Assembly (NCBI RefSeq): GCF_032595875.1
Contig: NZ_CP132460.1
Coordinates: 1 to 54,860 of the forward strand
From: Borreliella andersonii
GTDB taxonomy: Bacteria > Spirochaetota > Spirochaetia > Borreliales > Borreliaceae
Direction of reading: 5' to 3'
DNA length: 54,860 nucleotides
The notes under the pieces: model-generated
What the model was told of the DNA's origin: nothing
The model's input: only the letters and a program-made list of their open reading frames with translations
The model's database searches: none
Translations under genes and position numbers: made by a program
Shown: one piece after another, positions 35,287-43,532 of the stretch
Position numbering within the stretch: the stretch's first letter is position 1
Layout of the letters: every line of letters starts with the position of its first letter

Positions 35287-36221
35287 ATGTTAATATTTCA
35301 GTACGATTTTAAGATTGAATTTTACAATGCAGTTGATTCTAAAAATAGCATTGGTGGCAGACTTGCGGGTCTAAGGCCCAGAGTTGTTGTTACCACTCAA
35401 AACGGTGCTCCTGATTTAAATATTTTTATTTTAAATACATATTCTGAGAATAATTTAGTAATTAGCAAAAAGGCTAAACTTCAAATTTTTAATGTGCCTT
35501 TAGATTTTTCTGATTTTAAGACTGCAGATATTGTTAAAATTTATTATAAAAAGTTTTCAGATCAGTAAGATTATCAGTTTATTATGGCTGGGTATTTGGG
35601 AGCACTTGTTGAGAGAATTGGTGGGCCTGAGAAGTTTAGTTTTGAGTGTGAATTGTATCTTTTGTCCAGAGCGACCTTTTTAGAGAGAAAATTTGAGTAT
35701 AAAAATTTCAAAGGCAGCACTGTTGCTGATGCAATAAATTATGCTTTAAGGATAAAGCAATCTTTTGTATGGATGAACTTGAAAAAACAAAAGTGCTCAA
35801 GGAGAGTTTTGCTTGCAACTCGCCAAAAGGATTAATAGAATACCTAAGGCGACAAGGATACGTTGACGCTGTCATTGTTGATATTGGAAATCCCGGGCAA
35901 GATGTTGACTTGAAATTTATTTTTATGAATTTTGGACAGGTTGTTTCTGGTGAGTACAAAAGGCTTGAAGATTATGGGCTTTTGTTTGTCCCCCAAAAAG
36001 ATGCTTTAAGTTTTAATCCTGGTTTAAGCTTTTATCAAGCACAAGTGATGTTTACTCACAACATTAAGATTGCAGATAATCTAAGCTTTAAAGACAGACA
36101 TGGAAATACCATTAACTGCAAGGTTAAAAACACTAGCGCCAGACTAAGCAGTACTAGAGAGTGTGTTTTAAATTTAGAACTTTACTTTGAAAATAAAAAG
36201 GAAATGTATTATGCAAAATAA
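35287..36221 (+). pseudogene. cp32-type tail protein, DUF693-like, broken into three frames
   Basis: ATG 35287 codes 93 residues (FKIEFYNAVDSKNSIGG, LNIFILNTYSENNLVI) and stops at TAA 35566-35568. The same frame resumes as DYQFIMAGYLGALVERIGG until about 35745, where a T is missing; the next frame continues FKDKAIFCMDELEKTKV to 36221. Restored length is about 311 residues, as expected for DUF693. The three separate reading frames here (from 35287, 35584 and 35769) are one gene. A tail-hub (gpD-like) role is inferred only from its place before the spike gene. Confidence 0.65.
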
Positions 36222-36782
36222 TGATTTTAGCGTGAGGCCCGGCAGCTTAAAAGGTTCTTCTGCTGGTGTATTCAAGCAGTTTCTTTTTGAAAATATTTTT
36301 ATTTGCAGAATAGGTGTTATTAAAAGCTTTGATGTTGAAACTCAAACGCGGGTGTTGTTACTATTAAAGAGTACGAAGGGCTAGAGATTAGTACTTGCAG
36401 TATATCTAACTTTAATCTTGATTTAGCAGAAGAAGATGAGGTGATTTTACTTCAAAGTAATTTTAATATTTTCCAAGAAAGTGATAATAATCATTTTGAT
36501 AAAAATTATTTTTACATTCTAAGTGCTCTTAATCCTAAGAAAATTGGCATTAAGCTTGGTCAGTTTGAATTGAGTGTGCAAGAGTTTGATGCACAAAGTG
36601 AGAATATCAAATTTAAAGCAAAAAAATTGATTATTGATGTGGATAATATTGAAATTAAAGGCAATTTAAAGATTAATGGAACTAAATTTGAAAATCATAT
36701 GTACAGTTCGGGTACTCTAACTTATGTTAATAGTAGTGGTGCGCCAACAACTACAACTGGTAAAACAGGCCCGATTGCTTGA
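36211..36782 (+). pseudogene. Baseplate spike-like protein, DUF777-like, one frameshift
   Basis: ATG 36211 overlaps the previous gene and has AAAGGAAATG upstream. The first frame (QNNDFSVRPGSLKGSS, RIGVIKSFDVETQT) breaks at the CGGG near 36349-36352; one more G restores GVVTIKEYEGLEISTCS and the rest to 36782, about 190 residues. The C-terminus (IKGNLKINGTKFENH then SSGAPTTTTGKTGPI) is the beta-helical end typical of gpV-type baseplate spikes. This is the last phage gene of the right block; in cp32 the wedge gene found here at 5259 would come next. Confidence 0.68.
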
Positions 36783-36834
36783 AGTGGTTTTTCTTTTGTG
36801 GTTGCTTTTTATTAAGTATAAATTGTTGTAAAGC

Positions 36835-38007
36835 CTACTGATGGTTGTTTTCTACTAATAAGATTAAGTTTATTACTTGATTTGCAAACTCTTTTGTTGC
36901 GTCAATTATTTTGCTTATATTGTTGGTTGTTAATTTAGATTCAACTTTTAATTGTTCTTTTGTGTTTTTGTATTCATTTTTCACTTTAGTAAATTTTTCA
37001 GCCAAAACTTTATATTCTTGAGTTGTGAATTTGTTATAAAGTTTTGAGTTTGAATGAAACTTAAGGCTTGCTAAGTCCCAGTCTATTTGGCTTGAATTTT
37101 CTTTTTTCTGCCATTTTGTAGCAGCATCTATGACCTCTTTTATTGTGCTTGTTCCTAGGGGATCTTTAGTGTCTTCAAAAATGAGCTCACTTTTGTTTAG
37201 CTCTTCGAGTAATCTATTTTTTGTTATTTCTATGCTCTGGGTATTCCTGTTATTAATGCTTTCAATTGAGCCTTTTGCCTTATTTGGAGAGTTTTCTTGA
37301 TTCTTTGTTTTTTCAAGCCCTTTAAATTCTTTAGATGTTTCTAGATTTTTTATTGCACTTAGTGCTTTATCTAAAGAGTCTCTGACTTGCTTTGAGTATT
37401 CTTTTGTTATGATAGGGTTGTCATTACTGTTTTCTAAATTGTCATTTTCTTCTTTTTGATCAAAAATTTTGTCTTTGTCGGGATTAATTTCTTCTTTTTC
37501 TTCTTCTTCAATTGTGGTAAGTATTGTTTCGTTGGTGGTTGTTGAAATTTTAAATTCTACTGTAGTTGGATTTAAAGACTTTTTATTTTCGCCTGATTCT
37601 TGACCTGTTATCTCATCAGAAGCTCCGATTAACAATAATTTTTCTTGTATTTTTGCAATTTCTTCTTCTGATTTTGCCATATTTTCTTCTTCTGGCCCTT
37701 CTGATGGCATTAAGCTTTCGCTTTCAAATTCAGATTTTAGAGCAATCTCTTGTTTTTCAGTTTCAATTTTTTCAATTTCCAAAATAGGAGGTGTGTTTTG
37801 ATTGATGTTTGCTTCAGGTTCTTTTTTTAAGTTGGAGCCTGATTCAATCTGCAAGCTGTTATTAATGACTTCTGAAATATTTTTTAATTTATATTCATTT
37901 AAGGCTTTGTTTTTATCATTTGTATCCATATTTGCATTACAGCTAATAGCTAGCAGAAATGTTGCAAATACTGAGATTTTTAAAGCTTTTCTAAGCTTGC
38001 CTTTCAA
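36835..38007 (-). CDS. Lipoprotein BBA57-like
   Basis: 390 residues. Start TTG 38007, with AAGGAG about 9 bases upstream on the minus strand; a lipoprotein signal ends LLAISC (Cys23). The first 200 mature residues are acidic, low-complexity and probably unfolded (many Glu, Ser, Asn); the last 100 form a helical domain (DWDLASLKFHSNSKLYN, YKVLAEKFTKVKNEYK). Matches BBA57 of B31, a RpoS-dependent lipoprotein needed for efficient early mouse infection. It is convergent with the phage operon and ends 50 bp from it without a clear terminator between. Confidence 0.82.
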   Translation of the reverse strand: MKGKLRKALKISVFATFLLAISCNANMDTNDKNKALNEYKLKNISEVINNSLQIESGSNLKKEPEANINQNTPPILEIEKIETEKQEIALKSEFESESLMPSEGPEEENMAKSEEEIAKIQEKLLLIGASDEITGQESGENKKSLNPTTVEFKISTTTNETILTTIEEEEKEEINPDKDKIFDQKEENDNLENSNDNPIITKEYSKQVRDSLDKALSAIKNLETSKEFKGLEKTKNQENSPNKAKGSIESINNRNTQSIEITKNRLLEELNKSELIFEDTKDPLGTSTIKEVIDAATKWQKKENSSQIDWDLASLKFHSNSKLYNKFTTQEYKVLAEKFTKVKNEYKNTKEQLKVESKLTTNNISKIIDATKEFANQVINLILLVENNHQ

Positions 38008-38089
38008 AGCTCCGTGCTCCTTTAAAAATAAGAATATTGAGAAACATTATACCACAGTTTTTGTATTTTGAGTTTATTTTGAAATATAA

Positions 38090-38110
38090 AAATCCCCCTA
38101 AAGGGGATTT
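38090..38110 (-). terminator. Minus-strand terminator downstream of BBA59
   Basis: AAATCCCC (38090-38097) pairs with GGGGATTT (38103-38110); on the minus strand the stem is followed by TTTATATTT. Another GGGGG follows at 38113. It stops minus-strand transcripts before the BBA57 promoter. Confidence 0.7.
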
Positions 38111-38476
38111 AAGGGGGTATCATAGATTTTGTATTATTTTTTTTAAATTTCTATTTTTACTATTTGTTAGAAATTGAAATTTAATAATTTGTAATCTTAC
38201 CCTTAGTCCATTTGTAATTTGGTGTTGAAGAGGTGGTGCTGTTTTGAAATTTTCTAAAATTATTAGCACCATTCTTCTTTATTTTATATTGGTACAAAGG
38301 ATTGACTTTGTACTAAGTGTATAGCATACTTTAAATTTTTCAGATTTATCAATAAAGGAGAACATCGGGTGAAAAGCGATGTTCCTTTGAATATATTAAT
38401 ATATTTAAATGTAAGTTTAAAATTTCAACTATTAGCTAATAAAATGTTTTTTAAATATTAAAATGTTTTGTTTGCC
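38111..38476. other. Non-coding region between BBA57 and BBA59 with a second hairpin
   Basis: No gene is visible; B31 has a short BBA58 annotation around here that I cannot support. A bulged stem AAAGGAGAACATCG (38354-38367) with CGATGTTCCTTT (38377-38388) probably terminates BBA59 on the minus strand. Confidence 0.5.
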
Positions 38477-38707
38477 TTACTCGCTCTCTTCATTTTGATC
38501 TTCAGCATCTTCTTCTTCAGAATCGTTGTTAGCATTTTCTTCTGTTGCAGGCTTTGATTGTGAATTTTTCTTTTTTTCATCTTTTAGTTCTTGTTCTAAT
38601 TCTTTATGAACATTATTAAGAATAGAATCTATTAAAATCCCACGACCAATTGCACTGCAGGACACAATAAATACTGAAAATAAAACAAATATTATTTTTT
38701 TAACCAT
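38477..38707 (-). CDS. Small lipoprotein BBA59-like
   Basis: 76 residues. The signal MVKKIIFVLFSVFIVSC (Cys17) is followed by a hydrophobic-helical stretch and a very acidic tail (EEEDAEDQNEESE). AAGGAATG stands upstream of the ATG on the minus strand. Matches BBA59 of B31 by order and size; reported as surface exposed, function unknown. It lies 98 bp downstream of BBA60. Confidence 0.78.
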   Translation of the reverse strand: MVKKIIFVLFSVFIVSCSAIGRGILIDSILNNVHKELEQELKDEKKKNSQSKPATEENANNDSEEEDAEDQNEESE

Positions 38708-38805
38708 TTAATCATTCCTTTAACCTAAGCAATTTAGGTGTAATTATATCTCATAAAACAATATTAATCAATTAGATGTAGTTTATTTTTAAACACAATT
38801 TAATT

Positions 38806-39639
38806 TTAGACATATTCTTTTTGAATTACTGATTTTAGATTATTTATGTCTGTTAGTATGTCTAAAATTTTGGTGAAATTTTTATTCATTTGAAAGACCT
38901 GATTGAAAGGCAGTAGGCTTAATTCTATTGTTTTTTCGCTAATAGTCAATTTGTTATAATCTATTGAATGGTAATCTTTTTTGTTTTTTATTTGAAATCT
39001 ATAGATAGGATTTAAGTATTTCTCGCCAGTGCCCTGTTTAATCGAGTCTTGAAGGTCCTTTAAAACATAATCTTTGGATTTTTGGGTATCGTTTGGAGGA
39101 TTGAGCATAACGTTAAGAATGCTTTTATTATTTTTGTTTTTAAGGTTTAAGACAAATAATAACTCTTGACTTTTGAAAAAATTATCAATATTTTCAATAT
39201 CTTTGAAATTTTTCAAAGCTGAGGTTTTTGAATTTTTTTGGTTTTTAAAGTCTAACAATTTTTTATTTATCAAGATGCTCAAAGATTCCACTTTTCCTTG
39301 TGCAAGTAAGATTTTATCTTCTGTTTGTTGAAATTCCTTTTCTCTTGTAATGCTAAAATCAAGATCGAATGTTTGAATAGGATAAGCTTGTTTGTAGTAC
39401 TCCTGAATACTTGTTGGAACTTGATTTGATTGCCTTATTTCTATTGTTTGAATGGATACTGCAGGGGATATTTTTGCTGCAGGCCGTTTCTGTTTTTCTG
39501 GTTTTTGTTTTTCATCGATAATTTGCCTGTCAGGTGCTTGTTTTTCAGTAGTTTGCTCTGTAATTTTTTGTTCTTTATTGAATAAATCACAAGACAAGAT
39601 CAAAATTTCTAGTAATATTAAAATTACTTTTTTACACAT
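38806..39639 (-). CDS. Surface lipoprotein P27 (BBA60-like)
   Basis: 277 residues. The signal MCKKVILILLEILILSC has a lipobox at Cys17; an extra Cys is at position 2. A tether rich in Lys, Gln and Pro (about 60 residues) precedes a mixed-fold domain with GKVESLSILINKKLLDF and a helical C-terminus FTKILDILTDINNLKS. Matches BBA60, surface lipoprotein P27. It is a paralogue of the next gene (BBA61), which lacks the signal peptide. AAGGAAAAA precedes the ATG. Confidence 0.83.
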   Translation of the reverse strand: MCKKVILILLEILILSCDLFNKEQKITEQTTEKQAPDRQIIDEKQKPEKQKRPAAKISPAVSIQTIEIRQSNQVPTSIQEYYKQAYPIQTFDLDFSITREKEFQQTEDKILLAQGKVESLSILINKKLLDFKNQKNSKTSALKNFKDIENIDNFFKSQELLFVLNLKNKNNKSILNVMLNPPNDTQKSKDYVLKDLQDSIKQGTGEKYLNPIYRFQIKNKKDYHSIDYNKLTISEKTIELSLLPFNQVFQMNKNFTKILDILTDINNLKSVIQKEYV

Positions 39640-39755
39640 TTATTTTTCCTTATACTTTTTATTTATTCATTATAATAATATTATAATTCTTAATAACTTG
39701 TTTTAAAGCTAATTTGGTTAAATTTTTTAAAAAATAATAAAAATTGATTTTTGCA

Positions 39756-39955
39756 AAAAGAAGTTCTCTAATGCAATAAAAGAACTTCTTTTGGAGGTAG
39801 TTAAAAAGTAGTGTTATTTGATTTATTGATTTAATAGCCTGTCGGATTTGATGAAGTATATAACCATTCTTAAAGTATAGCTCATATTTTAAAATATTAA
39901 TTTTGCTTGTTTTTGAAATTTATACAAAGAGGACTCATGCTTGAGAGCCTCTTTG
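39756..39955 (-). terminator. Two hairpins downstream of BBA61
   Basis: CAAAGAGG (39925-39932) with CCTCTTTG (39948-39955), and further on AAAAGAAGTTCT (39756-39767) with its exact complement (39781-39792). Both follow the minus-strand BBA61 gene; the second runs into T residues on the minus strand and is the stronger candidate. Confidence 0.7.
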
Positions 39956-39997
39956 AAACGTGTGTGGGAAGTGTTTAATTAATTTTAATAAATAAAA

Positions 39998-40621
39998 TTA
40001 TTTGATGAATTCTTTTAGTCTTGAAGCATTGGTTAATATTTTTAATGTATCGTAAATGCTTTGACTAATTTTAATGTAATATTTTTTATTGGAATAATCA
40101 GAGTAGATAAGTTTAATTTTTTTTAGGCTTTTTTGAAATTTGGCAAAGCTTAAATATTTCCAGCTGTGATCGGTTGATACATAAAATGAGCTTCCAAATT
40201 GCAAATCGCCATCTTTGTCTTTGCTTAGAATTGCCTTGTTTATGCTTAACAAACTGTGATAATGAAACAAGGGCATTAAATTTAATTCTTTTTTTTGTCT
40301 ATCTTCGAAATTTAAACAACATCTTATGTAATTATTTTCATAAAAATGATTAAAATCTTTGTGATTTTTTAATTGAATCAGGTTTTTTAAACCTTTTTTA
40401 TCCATACTGGTTTTGTGAGCTAGTATGCTAATTGATTTTAGCTTGCCTTTTGTTAGTGTGATTTTATCGTATTGTTCTAAATATTGTGCTTCTGATTTTA
40501 TTTCAATTGTTGCATTTGAATCTATGCTGTAAGTTCTAATGTAAAACTGTGTGCAAAGAATAGGATTTAAAGGCTTTATGTGCTCATTGTTGTAAATTAG
40601 ATTGTTCTTAAGTGCACTCAT
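39998..40621 (-). CDS. P27 paralogue without signal peptide (BBA61-like)
   Basis: 207 residues from ATG 40621 (AAGAGA upstream). It aligns with the domain of the P27 lipoprotein: GKLKSISILAHK with GKVESLSILINK, NHKDFNHFYENN with NFKDIENIDNFF, and TLKILTNASRLKEFI with ILDILTDINNLKSVI. There is no signal sequence or lipobox and no possible one in the 60 bases upstream, so the product should stay in the cytoplasm or be non-functional. Two adjacent Cys (RCCLNF) are also unusual. Role unknown. Confidence 0.72.
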   Translation of the reverse strand: MSALKNNLIYNNEHIKPLNPILCTQFYIRTYSIDSNATIEIKSEAQYLEQYDKITLTKGKLKSISILAHKTSMDKKGLKNLIQLKNHKDFNHFYENNYIRCCLNFEDRQKKELNLMPLFHYHSLLSINKAILSKDKDGDLQFGSSFYVSTDHSWKYLSFAKFQKSLKKIKLIYSDYSNKKYYIKISQSIYDTLKILTNASRLKEFIK

Positions 40622-40867
40622 ATTTATCTCTTGTAATATTAAATTCGTTTAAATTATTTTTTAAAATATTAAAATTTGTGTACATATAAATATTAAATTA
40701 TACCTCAGTCCAAATTCATTTATATAAGGTATCATTTTATACAGATTTTATCAATAGTTTATAAATCATTTAATATTTTTTTTATTTAGAATAAAAAATC
40801 AATTGATATTGATTATTTTAAGATTATATTTTAATATAGTGTTAGTTTTAAAGAAGGAGAATAAACA

Positions 40868-41101
40868 ATGACAAGATTAATATACGCTATATTTTTAAGT
40901 GCAATATTATTTGTTGCTTGTGAAACTACAAGAATTTCAGATGAGATGGAAAATACTAGCGATGAAGATTCAAAAGTTACAGCTCCGATGTCAGACAAAG
41001 ATATGATGAAATCAATGCCAGAAAAAGACATGATGAAGTCAATGCCAGACAAAAGTATGAAATCAATGAAGAAACCTGCTACCAAACCAATGAAAAAGTA
41101 A
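40868..41101 (+). CDS. lp6.6: Lipoprotein Lp6.6 (BBA62)
   Basis: 77 residues from ATG 40868, with AAGGAG at 40853-40858. The signal MTRLIYAIFLSAILFVAC carries the lipobox FVAC (Cys18). The mature peptide of about 60 residues contains KDMMKSMP repeated, ending KSMKKPATKPMKK: rich in Met and Lys. Lp6.6 is an abundant, subsurface outer-membrane lipoprotein of tick-phase Borrelia, found in membrane complexes, and is down-regulated in mammals. It is followed by a strong terminator. Confidence 0.92.
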   Translation: MTRLIYAIFLSAILFVACETTRISDEMENTSDEDSKVTAPMSDKDMMKSMPEKDMMKSMPDKSMKSMKKPATKPMKK

Positions 41102-41150
41102 TAATACTTGCTGTTAAATTAATTTAAATTCAACATTATTAACTATTTTA

Positions 41151-41187
41151 AAAAACTTTTTTAATAAATTTTATTAAAAAAGTTTTT
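41151..41187 (+). terminator. Terminator after Lp6.6
   Basis: Perfect 17-bp arms at 41151-41167 (AAAAACTTTTTTAATAA) and 41171-41187 around a 3-base loop, ending in T5. Confidence 0.8.
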
Positions 41188-41269
41188 AAGGTTTAATTTC
41201 AATGATATAGGCATTTTTATATATTAATTTGACTTAGAAAAATTAAATTAAGATTGGAATTAAATATAA

Positions 41270-41304
41270 AAAAGGGGAGAGAGGTTTAAACCCCTTCCCC
41301 TTTT
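41270..41304 (-). terminator. Terminator of BBA64
   Basis: AAAAGGGG (41270-41277) with CCCCTTTT (41297-41304) and an inner GGTTTAAACC palindrome (41283-41292). It lies 20 bp beyond the BBA64 stop on the minus strand. Confidence 0.8.
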
Positions 41305-41323
41305 GAAGAATGCAAAACCAATA

Positions 41324-42328
41324 TTACTGAATCGGAGCAAGAATATTGGTAGTTGTGTTTACTAAATCCAAAATTATATCGTGAATGTCTGCAAATTGCG
41401 CTCTTGAATTTTTTAATCTTAAGTTGTCGTTTAATTTTGAAATGTCAGTTTGCAGGCCAGGGTTAGTATTATACTCATCAATAAAGTCATCTGTGTCTTT
41501 TAGCCATTTTTCTTTAAGTGTTGTAAGTTTTTCAAAATCATAGTAGAGTGTTTTCAAATTAGTTTTGTTTAGATGTTGCAGTTTGTCTTTTACATTTAGT
41601 ATTTTTGCACTGATTTCTTCCATTGCCAATTGAATGCTAAAACCTCTGTTTATAAGAGTTTCTTTAACCAAGCTTCTGTAGTTTGAGTCTTGGCTGAGTT
41701 TTGATAGAATCTTTCCAAGATCTAAAATTTTTCTTTCATTGAAATTTAAAGATGTGTAAAGCATTCTTCTTTCATCTGTATATTCGGGTTCGTCAAAATG
41801 CACTGTTGAGTTTGCATTGAAAAATATTTTACTAAATATTTCTGCTTTCATTCCAAATTGGTCATCAGGCTCACCCCCGAAAGAATCCATTTCGCTTGTT
41901 TGAATAATATTCTCAGATCTATCTAATATTTTTTGTATTAGCTCTGCAGCTTCGGGATCTAATATTTGTTTTGGAGCATTATTAGCATTAGCATTAGAAT
42001 TGGCATTAGCATTACCATTAGAATTGGCATTGGTGGGATTATTTTGCTTTAAGGCTGCTGAATTTGGTTTGTTTTTATTGCCAATTGTGGGTTTTGGTGG
42101 ATTTTTTAAATTATTAATAGCAACAAGCAGATTATCTATTTTTGATTTATCTTTTTTAGACAGCTTTTTATTGCTTGATGCATCGGTATCGGTTTTTGTT
42201 ATTTTGTCTTTTCCTTTTTTATGCTTTTTATTTTCATGACTGTCTTTGATCTCCAGAGAGCAAGAAAGCAAAATTAGCACAGTTAATGCATGCAATAAAA
42301 ATATTGCAATTAATTTATTATTTTTCAA
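41324..42328 (-). CDS. P35 lipoprotein BBA64, PFam54 family
   Basis: 334 residues. The frame opens at TTG 42343, but AAGGAT lies inside that extension and points to TTG 42328, giving a signal ending LILLSC (Cys23). The first 100 mature residues are low-complexity Lys then Asn/Ala repeats (NANSNGNANANSNANAN, coded by hexamer DNA repeats at about 41980-42032). The C-terminal half is the PFam54 helical domain (ERRMLYTSLNFNERKILDLG). BBA64 is RpoS-dependent, made during tick feeding and needed for tick-to-mouse transmission in B31. It heads the BBA64-65-66 set, each with its own terminator. Confidence 0.86.
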   Translation of the reverse strand: MKNNKLIAIFLLHALTVLILLSCSLEIKDSHENKKHKKGKDKITKTDTDASSNKKLSKKDKSKIDNLLVAINNLKNPPKPTIGNKNKPNSAALKQNNPTNANSNGNANANSNANANNAPKQILDPEAAELIQKILDRSENIIQTSEMDSFGGEPDDQFGMKAEIFSKIFFNANSTVHFDEPEYTDERRMLYTSLNFNERKILDLGKILSKLSQDSNYRSLVKETLINRGFSIQLAMEEISAKILNVKDKLQHLNKTNLKTLYYDFEKLTTLKEKWLKDTDDFIDEYNTNPGLQTDISKLNDNLRLKNSRAQFADIHDIILDLVNTTTNILAPIQ

Positions 42329-42439
42329 AATGTTATCCTTCAATAAAAATTTTAAGTAATTATTATTAATTAATTATTTTAATTACCTCATTAATAACTT
42401 TAATTCAAAATTGTTATTGTACAAGAAAAATTAGAAAAA

Positions 42440-42461
42440 AAAGAGAGCTAAAGCTCTCTTT
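42440..42461 (-). terminator. Terminator of BBA65
   Basis: AAAGAGAGCT (42440-42449) with AGCTCTCTTT (42452-42461), 2-base loop; the minus-strand side continues in T residues (TTTTTTCTAA). It lies 32 bp after the BBA65 stop. Confidence 0.85.
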
Positions 42462-42492
42462 GGGTACAAGGTCTCATTTTTCTGAGAATTTT

Positions 42493-43365
42493 TTAATTAT
42501 TATTAAATTTAAATAATGTGTCTAGGTGAGTTAATGTTTGTTCGGATTTCAAGCAAAGGGAAATCATTTTGTCTTTATATACTTGTTCGATGTGGTCGTT
42601 TAGCTTTTCTGTATTGTATTGTAGCTCCAAGGTAGCGTTTGAGCTTTTAATCAGTGCTTCTATTGTGCTAAGCCATTCTTTTTTTATTGAGGCTAAATCA
42701 ACAATTAAATTATAAATTTCTTCTAAAGTATTTTTGTTGAAATTATTTTCTTTTAGCTTATCCATGTTAACTGCTAAATCTTCAAGTGCAACTTCAAATC
42801 CTTGTTGAATTCGTATTCCCCCGGATATTTTTTTTATTGTATCGTGGGCTTTTGGGTCTTTGTAAAGCTTGTTTACAATCTCTGCTAAATTGAAAATATC
42901 AGTTGTGTTGTAGCTTAGTGATGAGTAAAATTGTCTTCTCATTTTTTGAGATTCTGCGAGGCTTGAGTTCATTTTTTCTTGAAGCCTTGTGCCATTTTGG
43001 GAGTCAATTTTGTAAACACTAAGCAGTTCAAACATGCTATTTTTTAGTCCAAATTGACTGGGTATTTCTGTTTGAAGTTTTTCTTTTTTTATTATTGACA
43101 TTTCTTTTTCTAAAATCTCAAAGAGTTTGTCAATTAGATCTTTTTCCTTTTTGTTTGAGACTTTTAAGTTTTTTGTTGATTCGTGATTTTCTGGTGTGTT
43201 TGTGTCTTTTTTTGTATCTTTTTGAGAATTTAATTCATTGGATTTTGTTTCTGTAAAACTTGCTACGTTGTCTTTGTTGTTTTTATTGTCTTTGTTGTTT
43301 AGATCGCAAGAGAAAAATGTCATTATTCCCAATGTTATAAATAGTGATAATTTTACTTTATTCAA
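42493..43365 (-). CDS. PFam54 lipoprotein BBA65-like
   Basis: 290 residues from TTG 43365 (AAAGGAC upstream). The signal MNKVKLSLFITLGIMTFFSC (Cys20) is followed by a polar tether and the PFam54 domain (MRRQFYSSLSYNTTDIFNLA; LEEIYNLIVDLASIKKEW). It shares its upstream DNA (AATAAAAATTTTAAGTAATT) with BBA64, so the two were duplicated with their promoters. Induced during tick feeding in B31 as part of the BBA64/65/66 group; no proven activity. Confidence 0.84.
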   Translation of the reverse strand: MNKVKLSLFITLGIMTFFSCDLNNKDNKNNKDNVASFTETKSNELNSQKDTKKDTNTPENHESTKNLKVSNKKEKDLIDKLFEILEKEMSIIKKEKLQTEIPSQFGLKNSMFELLSVYKIDSQNGTRLQEKMNSSLAESQKMRRQFYSSLSYNTTDIFNLAEIVNKLYKDPKAHDTIKKISGGIRIQQGFEVALEDLAVNMDKLKENNFNKNTLEEIYNLIVDLASIKKEWLSTIEALIKSSNATLELQYNTEKLNDHIEQVYKDKMISLCLKSEQTLTHLDTLFKFNNN

Positions 43366-43461
43366 AATTTAGTCCTTTAATAAAAATTTTAAGTAATTTT
43401 AATTATTTAAAATTAATACTTAATATTTTAAATTTAGTTCAAATTTAAAATAGAACAATAA

Positions 43462-43488
43462 AAAAGAAGAGTTCAGGCCTCTTCTTTT
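43462..43488 (-). terminator. Terminator of BBA66
   Basis: AAAAGAAGAG (43462-43471) with CTCTTCTTTT (43479-43488) around TTCAGGC; T-rich on the minus-strand side. Located 45 bp beyond the BBA66 stop. Confidence 0.82.
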
Positions 43489-43532
43489 GATTAAATAGTT
43501 GCAAAATAGTTTATTTTCGTTTTTTAAATAAA

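Noticed and set aside
35584..36221. Separate small genes from 35584 and from 35769
   Set aside because: They are the middle and C-terminal parts of one DUF693-like gene separated by a stop and a one-base frameshift.
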